From Bacteroides sp. CAG:443 (GTDB lineage: Bacteria > Bacteroidota > Bacteroidia > Bacteroidales > Bacteroidaceae), in NCBI GenBank assembly GCA_000432735.1, contig FR887808.1:118582-139066 (forward strand): DNA of 20,485 nucleotides. The letters are read 5' to 3'. A program made the translations under genes and the position numbers. This document shows positions 1 to 9,300 of this stretch, piece by piece. The stretch's first letter is position 1, and each line of letters starts with the position of its first letter. Under the pieces are notes generated by a model. The model did not search any database, was not told the DNA's origin, and saw only the letters and a program-made list of their open reading frames with translations.

Positions 1-1
1 A

Positions 2-748
2 ACGCTCTTCCCCAAGAAAGACGACCCCTGCGGCAAGTTCATCGAGATAAACGGTATCTACTACCGGGTAGTGGGAGTGAACGAGGCGACGGGCAACATG
101 TCGGTCAACGGACAGTCGGAAACGTCGGTCGTCATTCCGTTCAGTACCATGCAGCAGAACTATAACCGGGGCAACCGCATCGACATGCTGGGATATACGG
201 CGAAAAAAGGATATTCCATCAGTCAGGTGGAAAAAGATGTGGAACGCATCGTGAAACAGGCACACGCCATTCATCCCGACGACGAACAGGCGGTTATCCG
301 GGTAAACGCGGAAGCCATGTTCAGCATGATGGACAACCTGTTTACGGGCATCCGTGTTCTGGGATGGCTCGTGGGACTGGGTACACTGCTTGCCGGTGCC
401 ATCGGGGTGAGCAACATCATGATGATTACCGTGAAGGAACGTACCACCGAAATCGGCATCCGCCGTGCCATCGGAGCACGCCCCAGCGACATCCTGCAAC
501 AGATTCTGCTGGAAAGCATGGTGCTTACCACTCTGGCGGGCATGGCGGGTATCTCGTTTGCCGTCTTCCTGCTCGATGCCGTAGAAAAGGGAACGTCGGA
601 ACCGGGACTGCCGGCACACTTCCTCATCAGCTTCTGGCAAGCCATCGGAGCCTGCGTCCTGCTCATCGTGCTGGGACTGCTGGCGGGACTGATTCCTGCC
701 TACCGCGCCATGGCGATAAAACCGATAGAAGCCATACGCGACGAATAA
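2..748 (+). CDS. MacB/FtsX-type ABC transporter permease, C-terminal part
   Basis: The reading frame is open from base 2 and the start lies outside the window, so only about 248 C-terminal residues are visible. The first part, up to the sequence around base 340, fits the soluble MacB-like periplasmic domain. After it come a membrane segment (LGWLVGLGTLLAGAIGVSN), the cytoplasmic loop motif KERTTEIGIRRAIGA typical of FtsX/MacB permeases, and two more membrane segments. The protein ends in PIEAIRDE, a usual ending for this family. Such permeases use cytoplasmic ATP hydrolysis to drive an adaptor and outer-membrane channel. The next two genes encode exactly those partners, so this is the inner-membrane part of a MacAB-TolC-like exporter. 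Whether an ATPase domain is fused or encoded separately cannot be seen. The substrate is unknown. Confidence 0.9.
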   Translation, partial: TLFPKKDDPCGKFIEINGIYYRVVGVNEATGNMSVNGQSETSVVIPFSTMQQNYNRGNRIDMLGYTAKKGYSISQVEKDVERIVKQAHAIHPDDEQAVIRVNAEAMFSMMDNLFTGIRVLGWLVGLGTLLAGAIGVSNIMMITVKERTTEIGIRRAIGARPSDILQQILLESMVLTTLAGMAGISFAVFLLDAVEKGTSEPGLPAHFLISFWQAIGACVLLIVLGLLAGLIPAYRAMAIKPIEAIRDE

Positions 749-795
749 TCAACCTGACAATCGAACCATTGAAATAAAAACATAAAACCATTTAT

Positions 796-1893
796 ATGAA
801 GAAATTTATCAAAGTTGGCATATTGGTGCTCATCGCACTGATATTCATAGGAACCTTCGTTTTCCTGTACCGGAAATCACAGCCGAAAGAGGCCCAGTAC
901 AACATCCAGAAAGTAGAAACGACCGACCTGGTACAGACTACCGTTGCTACGGGAAAGATTGAGCCGCGCGACGAAGTGGAAATCAAGCCCCAGATTTCGG
1001 GTATCATCTCCGAAGTATACAAGGAGGCGGGACAGAAAGTGAAGAAGGGGGAAGTGATAGCCAAGGTAAAGGTCATCCCCGAACTGGGACAGCTGAACTC
1101 TGCCGAGAGTCGTGTCCGGCTGGCGGAAATGAACGGACGGCAGGCAGAAACCGACCTGACACGTATGGAGAAGCTCTACAACGACAAGCTGGTGAGCAAC
1201 GAAGAATACGAAAAGACCTTGCTGGCTGCCCGTCAGGCACGCGAGGAGATTCAGGCGGCAAAGGATAACCTGGAGATTGTAAAGGAAGGTATCACCAAGA
1301 ACAGTGCCTCGTTCAGTAGCACGCTCATCCGCTCTACCATCGACGGACTGATACTCGACGTGCCCATCAAGGTGGGTAACTCGGTCATCATGAGCAACAC
1401 GTTCAACGACGGTACCACTATCGCTACCGTAGCCGACATGAGCGACCTGATTTTCCGTGGCAACGTAGACGAAACCGAAGTGGGACACATCCATGAAGGG
1501 ATTCCCGTGAAAATCACCCTGGGTGCCTTGCAGAACATGAAGTTCGATGCCGTACTGGAATACATCTCACCCAAGAGCGTGGAGAACAACGGTGCCAACC
1601 AGTTTGAAATCAAGGCTGCCATTACCGTACCCGACAGTGTGACCATCCGTTCGGGCTACAGCGCCAACGCCGAAATGGAACTCCAGCGTGCCAACCACGT
1701 GCTTGCCGTTCCCGAAAGTGCCCTGGAATTTGTGGGCGACTCGGCTTTCGTGTATGTGCTGACCGACAGCGTACCTCGCCAGAAATTCGAACGCCGTGCA
1801 GTCAAGACAGGCGTCAGCGACGGTATCAAGATAGAAATCAAACAGGGAGTCGGTGCAAACGACTGTGTGCGCGGACAGAAAAAAGACAACTAA
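796..1893 (+). CDS. MacA-like periplasmic adaptor (membrane fusion protein)
   Basis: This 365-residue protein has one N-terminal membrane anchor (about residues 5-25). It then shows the first half of a lipoyl domain with the motif QISGIISEVYKEAGQKVKKGE (about 66-86), an alpha-helical hairpin (about 95-165), the second lipoyl half, and beta-barrel and membrane-proximal domains that include VPESALEFVGDSAFVYV. This is the order seen in MacA/HlyD/RND-type adaptors, which bridge an inner-membrane transporter to a TolC channel. It starts 47 bp after the permease stop and ends 12 bp before the channel gene, so the three are very likely one operon. The C terminus (GVGANDCVRGQKKDN) is a normal family ending and gives no sign of truncation. 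The exported substrate cannot be told from sequence. Confidence 0.93.
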   Translation: MKKFIKVGILVLIALIFIGTFVFLYRKSQPKEAQYNIQKVETTDLVQTTVATGKIEPRDEVEIKPQISGIISEVYKEAGQKVKKGEVIAKVKVIPELGQLNSAESRVRLAEMNGRQAETDLTRMEKLYNDKLVSNEEYEKTLLAARQAREEIQAAKDNLEIVKEGITKNSASFSSTLIRSTIDGLILDVPIKVGNSVIMSNTFNDGTTIATVADMSDLIFRGNVDETEVGHIHEGIPVKITLGALQNMKFDAVLEYISPKSVENNGANQFEIKAAITVPDSVTIRSGYSANAEMELQRANHVLAVPESALEFVGDSAFVYVLTDSVPRQKFERRAVKTGVSDGIKIEIKQGVGANDCVRGQKKDN

Positions 1894-1905
1894 TCCTCCG
1901 GAACC

Positions 1906-3342
1906 ATGAAACTGAAATATATTCTCTTTATCGCTTCTGCCACTGCCCTGCTGCCGGTACAGGCACAGCAGAGATGGGACTTGCGGCAGTGTATCGACCA
2001 CGCCATCGCCAACAACCTGAACATCAAGTTGCAGGAAGCACAGCGCGACCAGAACAAGGTGGAAGTAAGTACGGCACGAAACAATTTCCTACCCGACCTG
2101 AACGGTAGTGCCTCGCACTCGTTCAACTTCGGACGAAGCCTTCAGTCGGATAATACGTACAAGAGTCTGAATACCCAGAATACCGGTCTGAGCCTGTCGA
2201 CCAGCATCCCGCTGTTCAACGGTCTGCAACGCATCAACAGCGTGGCACTCTCGAAGCTGAACCTTCAGGCTGCCATGGAGGACCTGAACAAGGCGAAGGA
2301 AGATATCAGCATCCAGGTGGCATCGGCGTACCTGCAAGTACTCTTCAACGAAGAACTGGTGAAGGTGGCCAACGAGCAACTGGCGCTGAGCAAGGAGATG
2401 CTGGACCAGAAAACGGCTTTCTACAAGAACGGGAAAGCCTCGCAGGCTGAATGGTACGAAGCCAAGGCACGCGTGGCACAGGACGAGCTTTCTGCCGTAC
2501 AGGCCGAAAACAACCGCCGTCTTGCCCTGCTCGACCTGAGTCAGCTGCTGGAACTCCCCTCTCCCGACAACTTCGGTATCGTATCGCCGGCGGTCGATTC
2601 GCTCACCAGCCTGAGCATACAGACCTCTCCCGCCGAAGTCTATGCCGAAGCGGTACTTACCAAGCCGGCTATCAAGGCAGCCCAGTACCGTCTGGAAGGT
2701 GCCGACAAGAACATCCGCATCGCCAAGGGAGCCTATTACCCGCAGCTCAGCTTCGGGGCAGGCATCAGCACCAGTTTCTACAACGTGTCGGGTATGGAGA
2801 ACGGCAACTTCGGCTCACAGCTGCGCGACAACTTCAGCCAGTACATCGGACTCTCGCTCAGCATTCCCATCTTCGACCGCTTCAGCACCCGCAATCGCGT
2901 ACGGAGCGCACGCATCCAGCAGCACACCTACTACTGGCAACTGGAGGAAAGCAAGAAAACCCTCTACAAGGAGATACAGCAGGCCTACTACAACGCCGTC
3001 AATGCCGAAACACAGTACCGCAGCAGCCGCACCGCCGACGAAGCGGCACAGGCTTCCTTCCTGCTGCTGCAGGAGAAATACGCCACCGGCAAGGCCACTG
3101 CTGATGAAGGAGAAATACGCCAACGGCAAGGCCAATGCCACCGAGTACAACGAATCGCGTACGGCGTGGATGAAAGCCGTGTCCGACCGCCTTCAGGCCA
3201 AATACGACTACCTGTTCCGCACCAAGATACTCGACTTCTACCGCGGCATTCCACTCACGCTGTAACATCCCCCGAAACCGACATACGTCTATATAAAAAA
3301 GAGCCGCAGGCGATACTCAACGTACAGCCTGCGGCATTTTAG
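1906..3342 (+). CDS. TolC-family outer membrane channel, 3' end frameshifted
   Basis: A signal peptide (MKLKYILFIASATALLPVQAQ) leads into two outer-membrane efflux repeats, with the helical and strand pattern typical of TolC proteins. It would be the outer-membrane exit duct for the upstream permease and adaptor. The frame is normal up to about base 3100. Beyond that, this frame gives an unconvincing tail (ADEGEIRQRQGQCHRVQ onward) that reads through the transcription terminator to 3342. The family-like C terminus (ATEYNESRTAW, LQAKYDYLFRTKILDFYRG) is found in another frame at 3101-3265. The shift comes from an imperfect 37-bp duplication (3064-3137). Without one copy the protein would be 440 residues, a usual size. 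Either the gene is broken, or the duplication is an assembly or strain-mixing artefact. The original stop is at 3263-3265. Confidence 0.85.
   Translation: MKLKYILFIASATALLPVQAQQRWDLRQCIDHAIANNLNIKLQEAQRDQNKVEVSTARNNFLPDLNGSASHSFNFGRSLQSDNTYKSLNTQNTGLSLSTSIPLFNGLQRINSVALSKLNLQAAMEDLNKAKEDISIQVASAYLQVLFNEELVKVANEQLALSKEMLDQKTAFYKNGKASQAEWYEAKARVAQDELSAVQAENNRRLALLDLSQLLELPSPDNFGIVSPAVDSLTSLSIQTSPAEVYAEAVLTKPAIKAAQYRLEGADKNIRIAKGAYYPQLSFGAGISTSFYNVSGMENGNFGSQLRDNFSQYIGLSLSIPIFDRFSTRNRVRSARIQQHTYYWQLEESKKTLYKEIQQAYYNAVNAETQYRSSRTADEAAQASFLLLQEKYATGKATADEGEIRQRQGQCHRVQRIAYGVDESRVRPPSGQIRLPVPHQDTRLLPRHSTHAVTSPETDIRLYKKEPQAILNVQPAAF
3064..3137 (+). repeat. 37-bp imperfect tandem duplication inside the TolC-like gene
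   Basis: Copy 1 is 3064-3100 and copy 2 is 3101-3137. They match at 33 of 37 positions. At all four differences copy 1 has C and copy 2 has A (unit positions 4, 7, 23 and 35). Copy 1 reads LLQEKYATGKAT in the upstream frame and copy 2 reads LMKEKYANGKAN in the downstream frame. Because 37 is not a multiple of three, the second copy shifts the reading frame. Confidence 0.9.
3101..3265 (+). pseudogene. Displaced true 3' end of the TolC-like gene
   Basis: This segment encodes the expected C-terminal helix of the channel protein but in the frame shifted by the duplication. It starts LMKEKYANGKANATEYNESR, contains LQAKYDYLFRTKILDFYRG and stops at 3263-3265. The stop lies about 30 bp before a strong hairpin terminator, which supports 3265 as the ancestral gene end. 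As the sequence stands, it is translated only if the ribosome changes frame or if the duplication is not real. Confidence 0.75.
3294..3341. terminator. Bidirectional intrinsic terminator
   Basis: A perfect 9-bp stem GCCGCAGGC (3303-3311) / GCCTGCGGC (3327-3335) is followed by ATTTT on the plus strand and preceded by AAAAAA. It can therefore work in both directions. It should end the exporter operon on the plus strand and may also stop minus-strand transcription from the phosphodiesterase gene. Confidence 0.85.
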
Positions 3343-3390
3343 TCTGTGTTACGATTTCGGAAACTCGATGTCGTGTCTAAAAACTATTTA

Positions 3391-3417
3391 TCGATGCATT
3401 TTATAATAGTCGATGCA
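3391..3417. repeat. Short direct repeat, possible operator
   Basis: The octamer TCGATGCA occurs at 3391-3398 and 3410-3417, 19 bp apart, each followed by a T-rich stretch. It lies in the gap between two converging transcription units, so a promoter role is not obvious. The purpose is unknown. Confidence 0.3.
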
Positions 3418-3510
3418 ATTTTTAGTGTCTTTCTGTTTTTTTATTTGCCGATACAAAAATGTGATAATATGATGTAGAATCGGTTACTATCGGACAAATC
3501 CGCTGCCAAA

Positions 3511-4284
3511 TTATTTCTGTCCGGCAATCAGTGCGGCAGCCTCCAAAGGTTGGTTGGTAGTGATATAATCTACTCCCAGCGTTATCATCTTCTGCATCTC
3601 CTTCACATTGTCTACGGTCCAGACATTCACCTTCATACCCAAGTCGTGCGCTTCCTTCACCCATTCCGGATGTTTCTTGAAAACCTTGTAGTAATAATCG
3701 ATACCCGTCAGTCCCTTTTCCTTCCCCTCCTTGGGAGCGATGTCACCATTCAGGTAAGCGATTTCCGAACCCGGAGTGAGGCGTACAAGCTGTTCGCACA
3801 CGTTCATGCTGAACGAGATATATTCCACCTGTTTCTCCAGACCATATTCCTTTACCATCTTGACAACCGATTCGGCAATCTGGTCTTCCTGAGCCTTGGT
3901 CTTGTGAGGCTTGATTTCGAGAATCAGCTGCACACCGGGCAACTTCTTTCCAGCCTCCAGATAGTCGGCCAGCGTAGGCAACGTCTCGCCGTTCTTCAGT
4001 TTCAGGTCTTTCAGCTTGTCGTATGCCGTTTCGCCGATAGTCAGCCCATCTATCGCATCATCGTGGTTCACCACTACTACCCCGTCGGCAGTGAGCTGTA
4101 CATCAAATTCAGAACCATACACCTTCGCCTCGGCAGCCTTGTTCAGTGCCGTGACAGAGTTTTGTGCCGAACCCTCCACTTTCCAGAATCCGCGGTGGGC
4201 AATCACCTGTGTCTGAGCCTGTGCCGCCAGTGCAAGGAACGCACAGGCACAAGCCATCAGTAAATTTCTTGTTTTCATAATCAT
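3511..4284 (-). CDS. Secreted glycerophosphodiester phosphodiesterase
   Basis: The 257-residue protein starts with a signal peptide that ends near AAQAQ, so it should act in the periplasm or outside the cell. The mature part has the GDPD signatures: AHRGFWK (His30, Arg31), GSEFDVQLT (Glu59, Asp61), VNHDD (His74) and LEIKPHK further on. It ends with VDNVKEMQKMITLGVDYITTNQP, the usual final barrel strand of the family. The family hydrolyses glycerophosphodiesters to glycerol-3-phosphate and an alcohol, with a divalent metal ion. Two Met codons compete for the start (4284 and 4278); MKTRNLL at 4278 gives a more typical signal peptide. The gene appears to be transcribed alone. Its preferred phosphodiester substrate is not evident. 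Confidence 0.92.
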   Translation of the reverse strand: MIMKTRNLLMACACAFLALAAQAQTQVIAHRGFWKVEGSAQNSVTALNKAAEAKVYGSEFDVQLTADGVVVVNHDDAIDGLTIGETAYDKLKDLKLKNGETLPTLADYLEAGKKLPGVQLILEIKPHKTKAQEDQIAESVVKMVKEYGLEKQVEYISFSMNVCEQLVRLTPGSEIAYLNGDIAPKEGKEKGLTGIDYYYKVFKKHPEWVKEAHDLGMKVNVWTVDNVKEMQKMITLGVDYITTNQPLEAAALIAGQK

Positions 4285-4401
4285 CGTTATTTATTTTCAG
4301 TTTGTTTATCAGAACGCCTATCTCAAACCCGATCTGAACCATCAGCAATCCTGACAACACCGGCAGGAGCACCCAAAAACAGCGTTCCCAATCTGATGCG
4401 A

Positions 4402-4409
4402 CAAAAGTA
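4402..4409 (-). promoter_or_regulatory. Candidate -7 box for the phosphodiesterase gene
   Basis: On the minus strand this reads TACTTTTG, which fits the Bacteroides -7 consensus TAnnTTTG. It lies about 118 bp upstream of the phosphodiesterase start. I do not see a matching TTTG -33 box at the usual distance. Confidence 0.4.
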
Positions 4410-4463
4410 AAAGCCGGATATTACATTCACATAACTGCGATGTAAAGATAACGTGTAATTTAT

Positions 4464-4631
4464 ATGAAGAAACTATTTCAAATTCAAACAAAACCTATAT
4501 TCTCCCGTTCCGGAATGTACCATGCGGGGAAAACCAAAGCACAACATTTTAACCTGCCGTATCTGTCTATGTCAGCGGGAAAGCAAGTGGTAAAAGCAGA
4601 CAAAGGGCTGCAAGAAGCTGCAAAGAAATAA
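4464..4631 (+). CDS. Possible small protein, 55 residues
   Basis: An ATG at 4464 opens a 55-codon frame that ends with TAA at 4629-4631. The product is basic, starts MKKLFQIQTKPIFSRSG and ends KGLQEAAKK. It has no membrane segment or cysteine and I do not recognise a family. It is the only reasonable coding candidate in the gap and points opposite to both neighbours. No TAnnTTTG box is visible just upstream. It could be a small orphan gene or a chance open frame. Confidence 0.3.
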   Translation: MKKLFQIQTKPIFSRSGMYHAGKTKAQHFNLPYLSMSAGKQVVKADKGLQEAAKK

Positions 4632-4700
4632 ATACGGCTGCATCAAAACTCCATTTCAATTAAGACGGACTTTATAGCTGAACCTTGAAAACCTGTAATG

Positions 4701-4751
4701 ATAAAAAGAAAGAGCCGTATCATCACTCACACATAGAGCTTGATACGACTC
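4701..4751 (-). terminator. Intrinsic terminator of the thioredoxin-SusC-SusD operon
   Basis: GAGCCGTATCA (4712-4722) pairs with TGATACGACTC (4741-4751) with one mismatch. On the minus strand the hairpin is followed by TTTCTTTTTAT. It lies about 105 bp past the SusD stop. Confidence 0.75.
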
Positions 4752-4855
4752 CTTCCAATCTTATTGTTTCAACTTATAGCCTTCCAAAGCGTCCCCCCTT
4801 TCATGAGGATTCGCTTTCATCGATTCGTTAGTCCGTCCGGACTTTCCGGCTACGA

Positions 4856-6385
4856 TCAACGGTCGTACTGCGGCATATCCGGGTTGAAGTCGAGAACCGT
4901 CTGCGGAACCGGCATGATATAGCGCGGGTCGTTGGCAGGCAATGTCCAAGTTTCACCGTTGGCACTGTGAACAATATCCTTGCGGAACCAGTCCTCACGG
5001 TTCAGACGTTTCAAGTCGATCAGACGAGGAGCTCCCTGCAGGGCAAACTCACGACGACGTTCGTCGATCACCAAGCGCAATGCTTCCGTACGATTAGGAG
5101 CATCGGTAGCCTCTACATAATGTACATTGTTCTTAATACGAGCATCACGCAACTTGTCGAGCAACTGCAATGCACGGCTGATAGAACCGATACGTGCTTC
5201 ACATTCGGCAGCAATCAGATAAATTTCCGGAGTCGTAAATCCGGCATTCTGATTGATATAAGGAGCATACGTACTGTATCCTTTAAAGTGTTCCGGTTCC
5301 GAAGAAGGATTCATGGTAAAGTTAGCCTCGTCGGTAGCAAAGAACAGACTCAGACGCATATCTTCTCCGTCAGGAGCCAGATGACTCTTGAATGTTTCGA
5401 GCAAATCTTTGCTGGCAACAACAGCACGGTAGAAACCAGAACCAGCTCCACCCAAGTTACGCATAAAGATATTTTCTACATTGCTTACATCTTCCGGGAA
5501 GGTTTCGTCCGGATTGGAAGCCAATACGATACGTCCGAAAGTGCTGTATGTAGTAGTGTAGGGCTTCATGTCCAGCAACTGGTCGTTCAGTTTCAGCGCT
5601 TCGTTGGCATTGGTCAGCGCATTCTCATAATCGCCCATGTAGAGGAACATACGTGCCTGAAACGCATAACCGATGGTACGGTTAGGATGATATACGTTGG
5701 TAGCAACTTCCGGCAAGAGCGGAGTGGCAGTCTTCAGGTCAGACATAATCTGATTATACACTTCTGCCACCGTATTGCGCACGTACGAAGCTCCGTCGCC
5801 TACCTCTTCACTCAGCAGGATAGGTACTCCGTAATCGGTAGCGGCTGTCGCAGGGTCATAGTGATTACCAAAAATATTGACCAGATTCAGGTATTCGAAT
5901 GCACGGCCCACCAAAGCTTCGGCATATTTTGCCTCCCGCTGTTCCTTCGTACCGTCGGGCACATTCAGGATGTTGTTGGCTACTGCATTGTATACATAAA
6001 TATTAGCATAGGCATCATCCCACAAAGGGTCATTGTTTCCCGCAGTGAGCACCTGTCCCGACTTAAATGTATAGAGGTTACGCTCCTGGTCACTGCATCC
6101 GGATAAATTGAATTCAGTGTACTCAACCGGATTTCCTTCCGAACTAACATTCATGATTTCTCCATCCGAAGTACGGTAAATATCATCGGTCAAGTAACTG
6201 AGCACCGTATTCGATGAACTCATCAGATAACTGCTGTTCAACAGTTTAGAGTAATCCTCGAGCTTCTCGGGGATGGTATATCCTTTCGGCTTGTTTCCTA
6301 AAAAATCATCACAACTTTGCAAGGACAAGATACCAAGTCCTAGCAAGAGATATTTAGACAGATTCATATTATATCTTAAATTCAT
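4856..6385 (-). CDS. SusD/RagB-family outer-membrane lipoprotein
   Basis: This 509-residue protein starts with a lipoprotein signal ending in LSLQSC, so Cys25 is the likely lipidated residue (Cys19 if translation begins at the second Met, base 6367, which gives a tidier signal). The body has the SusD features: an N-terminal half with TPR-like helices (VGRAFEYLNLVNIFGNHYDP, ARMFLYMGDYENALTNANEAL) and a C-terminal half with EIYLIAAECEARIG, VIDERRREFALQG and LIDLKRLNR. It ends DPRYIMPVPQTVLDFNPDMP, a typical SusD ending. SusD proteins are surface lids that capture substrate for the partner SusC channel. The partner ends 9 bp upstream. The ligand cannot be predicted, as no degradative enzyme lies beside it. 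Confidence 0.95.
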   Translation of the reverse strand: MNLRYNMNLSKYLLLGLGILSLQSCDDFLGNKPKGYTIPEKLEDYSKLLNSSYLMSSSNTVLSYLTDDIYRTSDGEIMNVSSEGNPVEYTEFNLSGCSDQERNLYTFKSGQVLTAGNNDPLWDDAYANIYVYNAVANNILNVPDGTKEQREAKYAEALVGRAFEYLNLVNIFGNHYDPATAATDYGVPILLSEEVGDGASYVRNTVAEVYNQIMSDLKTATPLLPEVATNVYHPNRTIGYAFQARMFLYMGDYENALTNANEALKLNDQLLDMKPYTTTYSTFGRIVLASNPDETFPEDVSNVENIFMRNLGGAGSGFYRAVVASKDLLETFKSHLAPDGEDMRLSLFFATDEANFTMNPSSEPEHFKGYSTYAPYINQNAGFTTPEIYLIAAECEARIGSISRALQLLDKLRDARIKNNVHYVEATDAPNRTEALRLVIDERRREFALQGAPRLIDLKRLNREDWFRKDIVHSANGETWTLPANDPRYIMPVPQTVLDFNPDMPQYDR

Positions 6386-6394
6386 GGTTATACA

Positions 6395-9300
6395 TTAAAA
6401 ATCGAGTGCCACACCAAATGTGTAAGTAGCCGGAATATGCTGTCCTCTGGATGTAGGAGTAGCCACTTCCGGATCGAGGTTCTTCTTATTGGCAGCCCAA
6501 TAGAAGGCGTTCTGGATCTGCAGGCTCAGACGCAATCCCTGAATGTATGCGCTACGCAGCCATTGTTTCGGGAATGTGTAGCCCAGTGTAATATCACGCA
6601 ACTTGATGTAATCGCCTCGTTCGATATGCTTGTCTGCATACTGCCACAACTGATAACAGGTCTTACCATTTCTGTACTGGAATGCCGGATTCATGTCCGG
6701 ATCGAGTTCATCACCCGGTTTCTGCCAGAATTTCAGACGGTCGCGGTCCATGTTGCTGGCATAGTTCAGTACCGGATACATAGTAAACTGGTAGCTGGAT
6801 GCTACGTCACGCATTACGTTTCCACCATAGTATACAAACATCATGCTCAAGTCGAAGTTCTTGTAACCGAAACGAGCTGTAAGTGATGAAGAGTAAGGAG
6901 CAATGGTTGTTCCTTTGTAAACCAAGTCTTCAGCCTCCAGATCGTTTACCGAATTAATCACGGTACCATCGGCTTTGTAAGCAGTCGGGTTACCTTCGCT
7001 GTCGAGTCCGGCATAGCGGATGGCAAAGATAGAGCTCATCGGATAACCTTCACGGTTCTGGTAAGAACCATAGTAACTATATGCAGAAGTTCCGGAGTCG
7101 TCAATCTGTGTCAGCTTGTTCTTGTTGTAGCTGAACATGAAGTCGATGCCGAAGCTGAAGTCACGGGTACGTACAATCTCACTCTGCAAAGAAATTTCCA
7201 CACCTCGGTTCACCATCGCACCATAGTTCAGCATCAGTGAAGTCCATCCGAAAGTAGAATCAACCAGTCGGTTACCCAGCAAATCGCTGGTTGCCTTGTT
7301 ATAAAATTCCAAGCTACCGTTCAAGCGGTTGCCGAACAAGTTGAAATCAACTCCCACGTTCACCAGTTTGGTCTTTTCCCAACGCAGCATCGGGTTAGGA
7401 GCACTTACCACGTATGCCTGATATTCATTGGTATAGTAGTTTGTACCGTCATCGGCTACAATCATGTACGGACCTGTATCTTTAGCCACGTTACCGTTGA
7501 TACCATAAGTCAGACGTCCAGCCAGACGATCCAGCACACCTTTGTTTTCCAAGATGATATGCTGCAAACCGACAGACCACAGAGGCTTGTACTGATATTT
7601 AGGATCGGTACCGAACAAGTTAGACTGGTCGATACGGATACTTCCGGTCAAGGTAGTACGGTTGTTGTAGGTGTACGATGCATTTCCATAGAACGACACG
7701 TAACGGTTATCATCGTATGTAAAGCCGTCGGTACCCAGACGGTAAGTACTGAAGTAGAAGCTCCCGCTGGTAGACTGTGTACCACGGATACCCTGTCCCA
7801 TGGCCAGTTCGTCGATAGCTTTCCAAGAAAGTGAGTTGTCATCGTAACCATATTTATACAACTGAGTAGTCTGATTAACGACCTTACGACGTTCTGCACC
7901 GGCTATCACCTGAATGGAGTGCTTTTTCTTGAAATCGCGGCTGAAGTTGATCTGCGCACGCAAGGTATACGAATGATCCTTTCCCCAGTACTCGCTCAAG
8001 TTACCACCTTCAGGAATGTAATGTGTAGTAGTACCGTCGCTGTTGAGCACCGTAGCGTTGTTGATCATAGATGTTACGCTGTAGTGATTGATGGAGTTAT
8101 ACTGCTTGGTATAACTGTTGGTCATTTCAGTCTGATAACGGACATCGAAAGTCAACCCTTTGATAATCTTGAACGTTGCTCCCAGGTTGATGTTCCAATA
8201 CTGCTGTTTATCCTGATAGTGTGCAGTATTTACGCCGTTGACCGGATAGAATGTTTCATCGTACAGTCCCAGTCCGTTCAAACGGTCGATTTCACGCTGC
8301 GACTTACCAGTCATGTACCACTGAGCCGGAGAACCATCCTCATTGCGGATCATACGGTACGACGGACCACTGTACAGATAACTGTATCCTGAGAAACCGT
8401 TATCATAATCTTGCGATACGGTACTGTTCAAGATACCCAGGTCGACATGCAACCATTTGAAGAAATCGAACTGGTTCTTGAAGTTGAAACCATAACGATT
8501 GGTCTTCTGCTCCTTGGCATGCGGCAAGTTCTGCTGGAAGTTGGCAGAAAGCGCATATTTGTAGATATCCGAACCACCCGAGATAGAAAGGTTATGCTGA
8601 TGAGTGGTATTGGAACGACGAACAAATTCATCCTTGATCTGGTCGTAACGGTCGCGGTTACGGTATACATCCAACTGACTTTCCAGTTCGCTGTCGCTCA
8701 GCTCTCCGGCTTCGTTACGATACAGCAAGTCGTACACCTCGTTGGTAAAGCTCGGGCTGGTAGGAGCGTACGTGTTATGAAAACAGTTGAACAATACCTT
8801 CTGCAAGTCCACCAGTTCCGCACTCGACATCAGGTTCATGTAATCGCGGTCGGGCAGCGGTTCAAACTTGATACTACCGTTGTAGCGAACCTTCGGCTTA
8901 CCCTGTTCTCCGCTGCGGGTAGTGATGACGATGACACCATTGGCAGACTGAGCACCGTAGATAGATGCAGCAGAAGCATCCTTCAACACGGTTACATTGA
9001 CGATATCGGATGGATTGATGGCATCCAGACTACCTTCGTACGGAATACCGTCGACTACATAAAGCGGAGTCTTATTGGCATTCAAGGTAGAAATACCACG
9101 AATTTCGGGAGTCGATCCGTTGACCTTCATACCGGCCACCATACCTTCCATACGGTCGAGGATGTTGGTCTGGAGCTTATCCTCCATATCTTTCTGATTG
9201 ACGATGGAGAACGATCCGGCTGCACGTTCTTTTGAGATGGTCTGATAACCGGTTACGATTACCTCGTCTATCAGTTGAGATTCCGGCTCCAGATCAACCG

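Larger units (their letters stand above)
4285..4855. other. Intergenic region, 571 bp
   Basis: This gap separates two minus-strand transcription units. It holds a candidate promoter at 4402-4409, a small inverted repeat TTACAT/ATGTAA (4421-4446), a possible 55-codon plus-strand ORF at 4464-4631, and the hairpin terminator of the SusCD operon at 4701-4751. I see no RNA gene or mobile element. Confidence 0.6.

Noticed and set aside
3064..3137. The A/C differences in the 37-bp copies as a diversity-generating retroelement signature
   Set aside because: The repeat is very short, has only four differences, and no reverse transcriptase or accessory gene is in the window.
4967..6106. Long plus-strand frame of 379 codons opposite the SusD gene
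   Set aside because: It has no recognisable domain and lies wholly inside a convincing SusD gene on the other strand.
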